Of a stretch of DNA of 64,000 bases, positions 42,975 through 51,666 are shown in pieces. The translations under genes were made by a program, and so were the position numbers. The DNA comes from Bradyrhizobium cajani (GTDB taxonomy: Bacteria; Pseudomonadota; Alphaproteobacteria; Rhizobiales; Xanthobacteraceae): positions 88,525-152,524 of the forward strand of contig NZ_WQNE01000021.1 of the NCBI RefSeq assembly GCF_009759665.1, written 5' to 3'. The notes below the pieces were generated by a model. That model ran no database searches, was not told the origin of the DNA, and was given only the letters and a program-made list of their open reading frames with translations. Each line of letters starts with the position of its first letter. Position 1 is the stretch's first letter.

Positions 42975-44702
42975 ATGATTCCTCAAGATCGGTTTCGCGG
43001 GCTCTTTCATAAATATCTGATCGCGCTGTTCCTGGCTGTGGCAATCCCACTCGCATTCAATGGCGTCACCGAAGCGTGGTTCGGCTATCGCGATCAGCGT
43101 GCGAGGCTTGATCAATGGCTCGGCGTCCAGTCGGCATCCGCGGCCGCCGAAATACACGACTTCATCCACGGCATCACAAGTCAGCTTGGCTGGCTGGTCC
43201 AGCTTCCATGGACTGACGAGCCCGACGAACGCCGGCGGACTGACGCGTTGCGGCTCCTTCGACAAGCGCCTGCCATCGCCAGCCTCACGCTTCTCGACAG
43301 CAATGGTCTCGAGCGGCTCTACATCTCGCGGATCGGCCTCAATCGAATTGAGAGCCGCACAAACCGATCAGCCGATCCCGCGCTGGTTGGTGCCAAAGCA
43401 GATCAGGTCTGGTTCAGCGACGTCAGCTACTATCGAGGCTCCGAGCCGTACATTACGGTTGCGATTGTCGGCAATCGACCGGCTGTCGGCGCAGTCGTAG
43501 CCGAAGTCAACCTCAAGCTGATCTGGGATGTGATCTCGGCGATCAAGGTCGGAAAGACCGGCTTTGCCTTTGTCCTGGATCGGTCGGGTCGCCTTATCGC
43601 CCATCCCGACATCAGCCTCGTTCTCCGCGGGGCGGAAGAAGCAACCTCCGGACCATTTCGGGCTATGCGGGATGCAATCGGGCCGAAGGCGGGCTTCGCA
43701 ACGAGTCAGGATGCACAGGGACAATATGTTGCTGCCAGCGCGGCTCCCGTACAGGGCCCCGATTGGACGGTCGTGGTCGCGCAGCCGCTATCTGAAGCAT
43801 ACGCGCCGATCTATGGCGCCCTGTGGCGGACCGCCGCGTTCCTTGCAATCAGTACCATGTTGGCAGGGATTCTTGCCTATGCATTAGCGGACCGGATGAC
43901 CGAGCCGATCAAGCTGCTCGAGGAGGGCACGGAAAGGATTGGTGCCGGATCCTTTGACCATCGCATCTCAATCCACACCGGGGACGAGCTCCAGCGCCTT
44001 GCAAACAGTTTCAACAAGATGGCTGCCGAACTGGCGCTGGCGCAGCAGCACCAGGAGCGCATAGCCAAACTCAAGCGATTCCTTGCCCCCCAGGTCGCCG
44101 ATCTCGTCGATCGAGCCGGCGATGACAGCCTGCTGGATGGCCGCCGTACGGAAGTCGTCGTTGTCTTCTGCGATTTGAGGGGTTTCACGGCGTTTTCAGC
44201 AGGAGCTTCACCTGAGGACGTCATGAACGTATTGTCGGAGTATTATGAAGACCTTGGCAGGGTCATCGCGAAGTTCGAAGCAACGCTGATCAATTTCTCC
44301 GGAGACGGACTGATGGTGCTGGTGAACGCGCCTGTCCCGGTCGACGAGCCTGCATTAAGGGCTATCGATCTCGCCGTCGACATGCAGAAGAAGGTGCAAG
44401 CCCTTATCGCCGGCTGGCGGTCGCTTGGCTACCATGTTGGCTTCGGAATCGGCCTTGCGAGCGGGCCGGCGACTGTCGGCCGGATCGGCTACAAGGACCG
44501 GCTCGACTACACTGCCATTGGCAGCGTTGTGAATCTCGCCGCCCGACTGTGCGCATCTGCCGCAGACAAGGAGATCCTGGTCGACGCGAAAGTCGCCGCT
44601 GACGTGAAGGGCAAGCGCCCCGTCGAGGATCTTGGAGACCGCGCAATCAAGGGATTTGACAAAGCTATTCCGGTCTTCGGAATATCCTTTGATGCTCTCT
44701 AG
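42975..44702 (+). CDS. Class III adenylate/guanylate cyclase with periplasmic sensor and HAMP
   Basis: A 575-residue cyclase. An N-terminal membrane segment (YLIALFLAVAIPLAFNGV) and a second near residue 285-305 enclose a Cache-like periplasmic sensor. HAMP follows (ADRMTEPIKLLEEGTERIGAGSF). The catalytic domain has the metal Asp in VVVFCDLRGFTAF, second Asp in FSGDGLMVLVN, and the transition-state Asn/Arg pair in YTAIGSVVNLAARL. These support an active homodimeric enzyme, most likely an adenylate cyclase. ATG 42975 follows CAGGAAACCGGAAC. It is divergent from the HD phosphohydrolase. Confidence 0.9.
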   Translation: MIPQDRFRGLFHKYLIALFLAVAIPLAFNGVTEAWFGYRDQRARLDQWLGVQSASAAAEIHDFIHGITSQLGWLVQLPWTDEPDERRRTDALRLLRQAPAIASLTLLDSNGLERLYISRIGLNRIESRTNRSADPALVGAKADQVWFSDVSYYRGSEPYITVAIVGNRPAVGAVVAEVNLKLIWDVISAIKVGKTGFAFVLDRSGRLIAHPDISLVLRGAEEATSGPFRAMRDAIGPKAGFATSQDAQGQYVAASAAPVQGPDWTVVVAQPLSEAYAPIYGALWRTAAFLAISTMLAGILAYALADRMTEPIKLLEEGTERIGAGSFDHRISIHTGDELQRLANSFNKMAAELALAQQHQERIAKLKRFLAPQVADLVDRAGDDSLLDGRRTEVVVVFCDLRGFTAFSAGASPEDVMNVLSEYYEDLGRVIAKFEATLINFSGDGLMVLVNAPVPVDEPALRAIDLAVDMQKKVQALIAGWRSLGYHVGFGIGLASGPATVGRIGYKDRLDYTAIGSVVNLAARLCASAADKEILVDAKVAADVKGKRPVEDLGDRAIKGFDKAIPVFGISFDAL

Positions 44703-44800
44703 TCGAGGCTGGCCGCGGATGCCTGGCACAATCCGTTAGAGACTGTTTGAGTATCCGGGGCTATGCTCTGTCAACGCCTGACGGCAGCGGGTCCGCAAGC

Positions 44801-45823
44801 ATGAGGTGCGCCAGCTCTGGAGCAGTAACGCTAGGCAGACGCGCCAGGCGGCGTGATGTTCTTCTTTGGATGGCAGGCGCCGCGACGTGGACGACTGCCT
44901 CGTATGGGCAGAAGCCCTCGATGCCGGTCGTTGGCTATCTCTGCCCGGAGTCACCCGAGCTCTTTGCCAGCCGACTTGAGGCTTTCCGGCAGGGACTGGC
45001 GGAAGCCGGCTTTGTCGAGGGTCGCAACGTGACGATCGACTTTCGCTGGGCCAACGGACAGTACTCCCGATTGCCCGCCTTGGCTGCCGAGCTGGTCGCC
45101 CGAAATGTAGCCGTGATCGTGGCGCCTGGAGGGGCGCCCGTGGCGCTGGCCGCGAAAGCCACGGGGACGACCAAGACCATCGTGTTCGAGATGGGCGGCG
45201 ACCCCGTTCAGCTGCGCGTGGTGGACAGTCTGTCGCGGCCGGGCGGAAACATCACGGGAGTTTCGAGCCTGAGTGTCGATGTGTCGCCGAAGCGGCTTGA
45301 GTTGATGCGCGACCTGTTACCCGCAGCGACCAGATTGGCGGTTGTCGCCAATCCGACGAGTCCGACCGCAGAATCACAATTGCAGAAGCTTCACGCTGCT
45401 GCAGAAACCCTGCGGGTTCAACTGCAGATATTGAACGCAAGCAAGGAGGAGGAATTTGAATCCGTGTTCGCGGCGGTGGCGAAGGATGCGGCAAGCGGAC
45501 TTGTGTTCACCTCCGACCCATATTTTGCATTTCGCAGTGCTCGGTTGGCGGCTCTCGCGATGAAATATCGCGCACCCGCGATCACGCAAACGCGAGACTT
45601 TCCCAAGGCTGGAGGTTTGATGAGCTATGGAGGAGACTTCATGCAGTCGCACCGGCGCGCGGGCATCTATGCCGGACGCGTTCTGTTGGGCGAGAAGCCT
45701 TCTGATCTTCCGGTTCAACTGGTCACAAAGGTGGAGCTCGTCGTCAACTTGACGGCAGCGAAACTGCTCGGCCATCCGTTCTCCGCCGCGGTCGTTGCCG
45801 GCGCAGATGAGGTGATCGAGTAA
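44801..45823 (+). CDS. ABC-type substrate-binding protein, COG2984-like
   Basis: A 340-residue periplasmic protein. GRRARRRDVLLWMAGAATWTTASYGQ is a Tat-like signal. The mature part MPVVGYLCPESPEL, GYVEGRNV-type segment (GFVEGRNVTIDFRWANGQYSRLPALAAELV) and RPGGNITGVSSL match the large family of orphan binding proteins frequent in Bradyrhizobium. No permease or ATPase is adjacent, as usual for the family. ATG 44801 is chosen; a TTG at 44747 is possible. Confidence 0.85.
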   Translation: MRCASSGAVTLGRRARRRDVLLWMAGAATWTTASYGQKPSMPVVGYLCPESPELFASRLEAFRQGLAEAGFVEGRNVTIDFRWANGQYSRLPALAAELVARNVAVIVAPGGAPVALAAKATGTTKTIVFEMGGDPVQLRVVDSLSRPGGNITGVSSLSVDVSPKRLELMRDLLPAATRLAVVANPTSPTAESQLQKLHAAAETLRVQLQILNASKEEEFESVFAAVAKDAASGLVFTSDPYFAFRSARLAALAMKYRAPAITQTRDFPKAGGLMSYGGDFMQSHRRAGIYAGRVLLGEKPSDLPVQLVTKVELVVNLTAAKLLGHPFSAAVVAGADEVIE

Positions 45824-46400
45824 ACCAGATTTCACCGATGGAGGCGCGCGTGGTTGCCGTCATGAAACGGCAGCCGGCCCACGCAACTCCACCGCGCGAT
45901 CGGCGAAACGCGAGAGGTTCGCCATCATTCAGGGCTGGTCAGCTCGCGTCAGTTGCTTTCGGAAGAAGGCCAGTGCGCCACCGGCAGAAGCGGCCGTGTC
46001 GACTCGCATCCCAACAGGACAGATTCGTAGCGTCGTGAGGGCACCCTCATTGCTTACACAAACCTGACAGGAGTGCGGCCTGCTTCCCGATGCTTGCTCC
46101 TCGAACGTGTTCTGGCGCGCGAGATTTGCCGCCAACAATCTCATTGCGAGTGCGATACTTGTTTTCGATGGTGATACGTAATTTTTCGGTGTTCCCTTTG
46201 CCGAACCGCGGGGCTATCGGAATCCAGCAATCGGGCTGAAGTCGTGGCGGCGTCAGGTGTGCTTACCGCCGCCGTTCGACTTCACGGTACGGTATACCGG
46301 ACTCAACCAGTCCCGACGGGAATTCAGCTTTCACCGAACACGGCGGCTCTCGATCCCTGATCGACATGCCAAGACGGCCGTTTCCCGTGGGGACTTGTCA
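45824..46400. other. Intergenic region before the MarR-like gene
   Basis: About 575 bases. It carries one copy of a 20-base element at 46052-46071 that recurs at 46971. No gene is supported; the frame of the next gene is open back to 46257 but without family resemblance. Confidence 0.5.
46052..46071 (+). repeat. 20-base direct repeat, copy 1 (GCTTACACAAACCTGACAGG)
   Basis: Matches 46971-46990 at 18 of 20 positions in the same orientation. It lies about 330 bases before the MarR-like gene. The two copies bracket that gene and the second precedes the response-regulator gene, so they may be binding sites of one of these regulators. Confidence 0.5.
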
Positions 46401-46964
46401 ATGAGTATGGCAATCGAGATCGTACAACTCCTGATTCAATCAGCCGACAGCTGGCTTTTCGAAGGCAGTCGTTCGGGTCTCAGCGATCGTGAGTGGATGG
46501 CCTTGCGCTTTCTCGCTCGCGCAAACAGATTTTCGCGGACGCCGACTGCTCTCGCCAGCTTTCTGGGTACGACCCGCAGCGTCGCATCGCAGATCGCCGC
46601 CGTGCTCCAGAACAAGGGACTGGTCGCCCGCAAACCCTCTGCCGATGATAAGCGCTCGATCACGCTCTGTATTACAGGAGACGGCGAAAGGTTTCTGGAG
46701 CGCGATCCGATCAACGCACTGCGCGATCAGATTGTGGCGCTCGAGGTCCCCGATCGATCGCGGCTGCGCGATACGCTCCGCCGCGTCCTGGTCGGCCTTG
46801 ATGTCGCTCAGCGCCGTCACCATACCGACGTTTGCAGTCAATGCATGTTCCTGATCGAGAGCGGGGAGAGGAAGGAGCGTCAGTTCAAGTGCCGGCTCTT
46901 TCGGAAGTCCCTAGCACAGAAGGAGACGAGCCTGTTTTGCGCCTATTTCGAGGGGCAGACCTAA
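46401..46964 (+). CDS. MarR-like winged-helix regulator with four-cysteine C-terminus
   Basis: A 187-residue protein. Residues 28-105 form a MarR-type winged helix (LSDREWMALRFLARANRFSR; ALASFLGTTRSVASQIAAVL; NKGLVARKPSADDKRSITLCIT). The C-terminal part has Cys145, Cys148, Cys164 and Cys180 (CSQC, KCRL, FCAY), spaced C-x2-C-x15-C-x15-C, which looks like a zinc or iron-sulfur site. Typical MarR proteins of about 150 residues lack it. ATG 46401 follows GTGGGGAC. It sits in front of a two-component pair. Confidence 0.8.
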   Translation: MSMAIEIVQLLIQSADSWLFEGSRSGLSDREWMALRFLARANRFSRTPTALASFLGTTRSVASQIAAVLQNKGLVARKPSADDKRSITLCITGDGERFLERDPINALRDQIVALEVPDRSRLRDTLRRVLVGLDVAQRRHHTDVCSQCMFLIESGERKERQFKCRLFRKSLAQKETSLFCAYFEGQT

Positions 46965-46970
46965 AAGAGG

Positions 46971-46990
46971 GCTTACGCGAACCTGACAGG
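46971..46990 (+). repeat. 20-base direct repeat, copy 2 (GCTTACGCGAACCTGACAGG)
   Basis: Second copy of the element at 46052, 116 bases before the response-regulator start. The position suits a promoter-proximal operator. Confidence 0.5.
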
Positions 46991-47017
46991 GCAGGCGACC
47001 GGCCTGCCGGCTGCTTT
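46990..47017 (+). terminator. Possible terminator after the MarR-like gene
   Basis: GGCAGGC and GCCTGCC pair around GACCG, followed by GGCTGCTTTTT. The T-run is six bases from the stem, so termination may be weak. It overlaps the repeat by one base. Confidence 0.4.
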
Positions 47018-47106
47018 TTCGCTGGCCGAGGCGCCCCGAATGCTGGAAAAAGGCGCAGACGCGGCGCGAGCCGCGTGATTACACCGGAACATCCGGCGGA
47101 TATGCG

Positions 47107-47781
47107 ATGCGGCTACTGATCGTCGAGGACAATGTCGAGCTGTCGCGGCTCGTGGCCGGCGGGCTGGCGGCGGCCGGCTATGAGAGCGACATTGTCGGCA
47201 GCGCGGCCGAGGCGCGGGAGGCGGTGAGCAGCGTAACCTACGCCGCGATGATCCTCGATCTCGGCCTGCCCGATGGCGATGGCCTGTCCGTGCTGCGCGA
47301 ACTGCGGCGGCAGATGGAGCCGCTGCCGGTGCTGGTGCTGACCGCGCGCGGCGGCTTGCAGGACCGCGTCACCGGCCTGCGCAGCGGCGCTGACGACTAT
47401 CTCGCCAAGCCGTTTGCGATGGAGGAACTGGTGGCGCGGCTCGAGGCGATCCTGCGCCGCCCCGGCCAGTTGCTCGGCCGCTCGCTGCGCCTCGCCAACC
47501 TCGTCTACGACACCGAGAGCCGGCAGATCTTCGTCGACGACCAGCCACGCATCATCTCCGCGCGCGAGACCTCGGTGCTGGAGATCCTGCTGCGCCGGCA
47601 GGGGCGGGTGGTGCCGAAGAAGAACGTCGAGGACCACATTTTCGGACTCGAAGGCGAGGTCGCCTCCAACGCGGTCGAGGTCTACGTGTCGCGGCTGCGC
47701 AAGCAGCTCGCCGAGCACGGCGCCAAGGTGGTGATCCACACCATCCGCGGGGTCGGCTATCTCATGGCCGAGGAGAAATAG
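47107..47781 (+). CDS. OmpR-family response regulator
   Basis: A 224-residue regulator. The receiver has the acidic pocket (LLIVEDN), phosphoacceptor Asp51 (AMILDLGLPDGDG), Thr in VLVLTARG and Lys in DYLAKPF. The C-terminal winged helix (ISARETSVLEILLRRQGRVV; SNAVEVYVSRLRKQL; IRGVGYLM) binds DNA. It resembles TctD/QseB-type regulators. The kinase gene follows after one base, so they form a pair. Confidence 0.93.
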   Translation: MRLLIVEDNVELSRLVAGGLAAAGYESDIVGSAAEAREAVSSVTYAAMILDLGLPDGDGLSVLRELRRQMEPLPVLVLTARGGLQDRVTGLRSGADDYLAKPFAMEELVARLEAILRRPGQLLGRSLRLANLVYDTESRQIFVDDQPRIISARETSVLEILLRRQGRVVPKKNVEDHIFGLEGEVASNAVEVYVSRLRKQLAEHGAKVVIHTIRGVGYLMAEEK

Positions 47782-47782
47782 C

Positions 47783-49219
47783 GTGTCCGCGGCCGGGGCG
47801 CACGCCAGGAGCTACGCGAGATCGCCGACGTTCAGATCGCTGATCTGGCGCATCGTGTTCCTGCACATCGTCGCGGTGGCCATGGTCGCGATCTTCCTGC
47901 CGCTGGTGCTGTTCTGGCTGCTCAATTCCGAGATCGACCAGCTGCACCGCGACGCCATGCGCGCCCAGGCCGAGGTGCTGGCCGAGCGCATCGTCGTCCA
48001 GCCGGACGGCTCGTTGACGTTCAACCTGCCTGACAGCCTCAAGGGCCTCTATTCGGAGGCCTACGGCCGCTACCAGTACGAGATCCGCGATGCCGAGGGT
48101 CATCTGTTGTTCACCTCGCGCCGAAAACCAGGCGCCGCGCCGCCGGCTCCGCCGCGCTTGTCCGACACGATCTCCGGTGCCGGCGTCACCCGGATCATCG
48201 ACGGCAGGACGATGCGCATCCAGGTCGCCGAGGATCTGGCACATCGTGACGTCATCATCGACGACATCGTCTCGAACTTCTTCCGGCGCGTGGGATGGAT
48301 CACCATCCCGACCCTGCTGATCCTGCTCGCCACCGACATCATCATCTTCCGCCGCGCGATCGCGCCGCTGTGGAAGGCGTCCGAGGAAGCCAGCAATATC
48401 GGCCCGGCGCGCACCGACATCCGCCTGCCGACCGAGCAGATCCCGCGCGAGATCATGCCGCTCGTCACCGCGGTCAACCAGGCGCTCGATCGCCTCGAGG
48501 ACGGCTTTCGGGTGCAGCGGCAGTTCACGGCCGACGCGGCCCACCAACTGCGCACGCCGCTCACGATCCTGCGCGCGCGGATCGAGACGCTTGGCGACGG
48601 CGCGGCACGGCAGGCGCTGCATGCCGACATCGAAGCCATGAGCCGCATCGTCGCCCAGCTGCTGGAGATCGCCGAACTCGACACCCTGGTGCTCGATCCC
48701 GGCGAGACCGCGGACTTGCGCGCCGTCTGCGCCGAGGTGGTCGGCTCGATCGCGCCGTTCGCGATCGCACAGCACAAGGACATCGCGCTGAAGGGCGCCG
48801 ACGCACCGGTGCTGATCCACGGCAATTCGGAGATGCTTCAGCGCGCGATCTTCAACCTCGCCGAAAACGCCATCAAGTTCACGGCGAGGGACACCTCCGT
48901 CGAGGTCGAGGTGGGCGAGGTCGGCTCAGTGAGGGTGCGCGATCGCGGCCCGGGCATCGCAGACGCCGAGCGCGAGCTGATCTTCCAGCGTTTCTGGCGC
49001 CGCGACCGCCAGCGCAGCGACGGCGCGGGCCTGGGCCTCTCGATCGTGCGCGCGGTGGCGGACGATCATGCGGCAACGGTCGCGGTGGAGAACCTCCCCG
49101 GCGGCGGCGCGGAGTTCACGCTGCGGTTCAGCTTGGCGGAAAATGTCGTTGAGAGGAATCGACGCGGCACAGACGCTGCACCCTCTCCCCTTGCGGGAGA
49201 GGGTGGCTCGCCGCGATAG
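47783..49219 (+). CDS. Two-component sensor histidine kinase
   Basis: A 478-residue kinase. Membrane segments at about residues 22-47 and 170-190 enclose a periplasmic sensor. HAMP-like linker, then His254 in FTADAAHQLRTPLTIL. The ATPase has N box IFNLAENAIKF, G1 RDRGPGIAD and G2 GAGLGLSIVRAVADDH. GTG 47783 follows GAGGAGAAATAGC. The last 13 codons (APSPLAGEGGSPR) lie inside a dispersed intergenic repeat that begins at 49181, so the original stop was replaced by repeat sequence. The domain itself is complete by residue 460. Confidence 0.92.
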   Translation: MSAAGAHARSYARSPTFRSLIWRIVFLHIVAVAMVAIFLPLVLFWLLNSEIDQLHRDAMRAQAEVLAERIVVQPDGSLTFNLPDSLKGLYSEAYGRYQYEIRDAEGHLLFTSRRKPGAAPPAPPRLSDTISGAGVTRIIDGRTMRIQVAEDLAHRDVIIDDIVSNFFRRVGWITIPTLLILLATDIIIFRRAIAPLWKASEEASNIGPARTDIRLPTEQIPREIMPLVTAVNQALDRLEDGFRVQRQFTADAAHQLRTPLTILRARIETLGDGAARQALHADIEAMSRIVAQLLEIAELDTLVLDPGETADLRAVCAEVVGSIAPFAIAQHKDIALKGADAPVLIHGNSEMLQRAIFNLAENAIKFTARDTSVEVEVGEVGSVRVRDRGPGIADAERELIFQRFWRRDRQRSDGAGLGLSIVRAVADDHAATVAVENLPGGGAEFTLRFSLAENVVERNRRGTDAAPSPLAGEGGSPR

Positions 49220-49382
49220 CGGCGAGACGGGTGAGGGGTCTCGCTCCGCGAGTCGTCTCTTGCAGGCGAACACGCGGAGGCAGACCCCTCATCCGGCGCC
49301 GTAGCCGAAGCTTCGCTTCGGCGTTCTTGAGAACGGCGGCCGTAGGCCGCCTATGCCACCTTCTCGCGCAAGGGGAGAAGGA
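49181..49382. repeat. Dispersed composite inverted repeat between convergent genes
   Basis: The left end CCCTCTCCC-CTTGC-GGGAGAGGG forms a hairpin (49181-49203). The right end (49358-49382, CCTTCTCGCGCAAGGGGAGAAGG) is a diverged hairpin of the same kind. GGGTGAGGGGT near 49229 pairs with ACCCCTCAT near 49285. Elements of this CTCTCCC...GGGGAGA type are common between genes in Rhizobiales (background knowledge). It overlaps the 3' end of the histidine kinase gene. Confidence 0.85.
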
Positions 49383-49401
49383 AGAAAAGGTGCCGCGTCC
49401 G

Positions 49402-51057
49402 CTACTTCTGCGGCGGTCCGAGATCCAGCGGCGGCAGCTCGATCTGCGGCACCTCGATCTTGATCGTGCTGGGATCGATGTTGGTCTGGACGCCCTTGTA
49501 GTGCATCACCATCGCGGGGAATGCGATGACCAGGCCCACCATGATGATCTGGATGACGACGAAGGGTACCGCACCCCAATAGATCTGGCCCGTGGTGACG
49601 GGGTCCATCCTCTTGCCGGTGACGCGATCGGTGTATCGTTCCTTCGGCGCGACCGATCGGAGATAGAACAGCGCGAAGCCGAACGGCGGATGCATGAACG
49701 AGGTCTGCATGTTGACGCCGAGAATGACGCCGAACCAGATCAGGTCGATGCCGAGGTGCTCGGCGGCAGGTCCGAGCAGCGGGATCACGATGAAGGCCAG
49801 CTCGAAGAAGTCGAGGAAGAAGGCCAGCACGAAAACGAACGCGTTGACGAAGATCAGGAAGCCGATCTGGCCGCCGGGCAGGGAGGTCAAGAGGTGCTCG
49901 ACCCAGACGTGGCCGTTGACGCCGTAGAAGGTGAGCGAGAACACGCGGGCGCCGACCAGGATGAACACGACGAATGCCGACAGCTTGGCGGTCGATTCGG
50001 CGGCTTGCCGGATCAGGTCCCAGCTCAGCCGCCGCTTCGCGGCACCGAGGATGAGGGCGCCGGCGGCACCCATCGCGCCGCCTTCGGTCGGGGTCGCGAT
50101 ACCGATGAAGATCGTGCCCAGCACCAGGAAGATCAGGAACAGCGGCGGCACCATGACGAAGGTGGTCTGCTGCGCCATCTTGGAGAGGAAGCGGAAGCCG
50201 GTCAGCTTGTCGACGACCCAGTTCAAGACGGCGACGGCGAACGCGAAGATGATGCCGTAGAACATGCTGAGCACGACGTAATCGGCGCCATGCACGCTCG
50301 AATTGCGCATCATGAACCATCCGAACACGCCGCTCGCGAGGAACAGAATACCGAGCGAGCCGAGGCCGCGGCTGCCACCCTCCTCGCGGAAGCCGATGGC
50401 CTCCTTCGGCAGGCCCGGCGTGGCCTTCGGGAAGATCATGCTGACGAGGAAAGCGTAGCCGGCGTAGAGGCCGGCGAGCACGAGGCCCGGGATGAAGGCG
50501 CCCTCGTACATGTCGCCGACGGACTTGCCGAGCTGGTCGGCCATCACGATCAGGACGAGCGACGGCGGAATGATCTGGGCCAGCGTGCCGGATGCGGCGA
50601 TGACGCCCGCTGCCACCCGGCGGTCATAGCCGTAGCGCAGCATGATCGGCAGCGAGATCAGACCCATCGAGATCACGGACGCGGCGACCACGCCCGTCGT
50701 CGCGGCGAGCAGCGCGCCGACGAAGATCACCGCATAGGCAAGGCCGCCACGGATGGTGCCGAACAGTTGCCCGATGGTATCGAGCAGATCCTCGGCCATG
50801 CCGGAACGCTCGAGGACCAATCCCATGAAGGTGAAGAACGGAATGGCGAGCAGCGTGTCGTTGTTCATCACGCCATAGACCCGCTCCGGAAGGGCCTGAA
50901 GGAAGTCCGGGCGGAATTCGCCGAGCTGGATGCCGACCACGGCGAAGAACAGGCCGACGGCGCCGAGCGAGAATGCCGCGGGATAGCCGAGCAGCAGCAT
51001 GACGACCAGCGACGCGAACATGATGGGCGCCATATTGGCGATGATGAATGCGGTCAT
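49402..51057 (-). CDS. dctM: TRAP transporter large permease DctM (mannitol/chloroaromatic branch)
   Basis: A 551-residue membrane protein with many hydrophobic segments (about 12-14). Conserved DctM stretches are visible: LLLGYPAAFSLGAVGLFFA, MGLVLERSGMAEDLLDTIGQLFG, GVVAASVISMGLISLPIM, GTLAQIIPPSLVLIVMADQLG and IATPTEGGAMGAAGALILG. It is longer than the usual 430 residues because of a cytoplasmic insert near residues 210-245 (KEAIGFREEGGSRGLG) and a charged tail, as in the large permeases of the branch that TakP-type binding proteins use. It follows dctQ by 27 bases; no binding-protein gene is adjacent. Confidence 0.92.
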   Translation of the reverse strand: MTAFIIANMAPIMFASLVVMLLLGYPAAFSLGAVGLFFAVVGIQLGEFRPDFLQALPERVYGVMNNDTLLAIPFFTFMGLVLERSGMAEDLLDTIGQLFGTIRGGLAYAVIFVGALLAATTGVVAASVISMGLISLPIMLRYGYDRRVAAGVIAASGTLAQIIPPSLVLIVMADQLGKSVGDMYEGAFIPGLVLAGLYAGYAFLVSMIFPKATPGLPKEAIGFREEGGSRGLGSLGILFLASGVFGWFMMRNSSVHGADYVVLSMFYGIIFAFAVAVLNWVVDKLTGFRFLSKMAQQTTFVMVPPLFLIFLVLGTIFIGIATPTEGGAMGAAGALILGAAKRRLSWDLIRQAAESTAKLSAFVVFILVGARVFSLTFYGVNGHVWVEHLLTSLPGGQIGFLIFVNAFVFVLAFFLDFFELAFIVIPLLGPAAEHLGIDLIWFGVILGVNMQTSFMHPPFGFALFYLRSVAPKERYTDRVTGKRMDPVTTGQIYWGAVPFVVIQIIMVGLVIAFPAMVMHYKGVQTNIDPSTIKIEVPQIELPPLDLGPPQK

Positions 51058-51084
51058 GATTCCCCCCTAAACCGTCGCCAACCG

Positions 51085-51666
51085 CTACTTCTTCTCGATC
51101 GCTTCGACGAGATGCTCGACTTCCGCCTCGAGCGCCGACACCTGGGATTCATGCGGGTCCGGCATCAATCCGCGCATCACCGCAATTCGCTTGATCAGCT
51201 CGGAGATGCCTTGAACGAGCAGGAAAGCGAACCCGATCATGATCAGGGACTTGGCGGGCCATTGCGGCAGACCGCCGGCATTGCCGGACTGCTCGTTGAT
51301 CTGGAACGAGCGCAGGAAGAACGGCACTCCGGTGATGATCATGACGATGCACAGCGGAATGAGGAAGAACAGGTGACCGACCACGTCGATCACGTTGCGG
51401 GCCGTCTTCGGCAGCGCGTTGTTCACGATGTCGATGCGGATGTGCTCGTTATCGAGCAGCGTCCAGGGCGAGCAGAGCAGGAAGACGATGCTGAAAAGCA
51501 CCCATTGCAGCTCGAGCCACGAATTGGAGGAGGTGTCGAAGGTCTTGCGGACGATCGCGTTGACCGCCGAGATGATGACGGCGAGCAGGATCAGCCACGC
51601 CAGGCGCTTGCCTGTCCAGCGTGTGAACGCGTCAATTCCACTGCTCAGCTTCAGGAGCGCTTGCAA
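51085..51666 (-). CDS. dctQ: TRAP transporter small permease DctQ
   Basis: A 193-residue protein with four hydrophobic segments from about residue 25 (RLAWLILLAVIISAVNAIV; WVLFSIVFLLCSPW; VVGHLFFLIPLCIVMIITG; LIMIGFAFLLVQG) and a C-terminal coiled coil (VSALEAEVEHLVEAIEKK). The frame is open from a GTG at 51690, but an ideal ribosome site (GGGGGAGGA) lies inside those codons and seven bases before TTG 51666, which I take as the start. Forms the membrane complex with DctM. Confidence 0.88.
   Translation of the reverse strand: MQALLKLSSGIDAFTRWTGKRLAWLILLAVIISAVNAIVRKTFDTSSNSWLELQWVLFSIVFLLCSPWTLLDNEHIRIDIVNNALPKTARNVIDVVGHLFFLIPLCIVMIITGVPFFLRSFQINEQSGNAGGLPQWPAKSLIMIGFAFLLVQGISELIKRIAVMRGLMPDPHESQVSALEAEVEHLVEAIEKK

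Noticed and set aside
45838..46038. Short frame after the COG2984-like gene
   Set aside because: Arg-rich, no homology, and contained in a region without coding bias.
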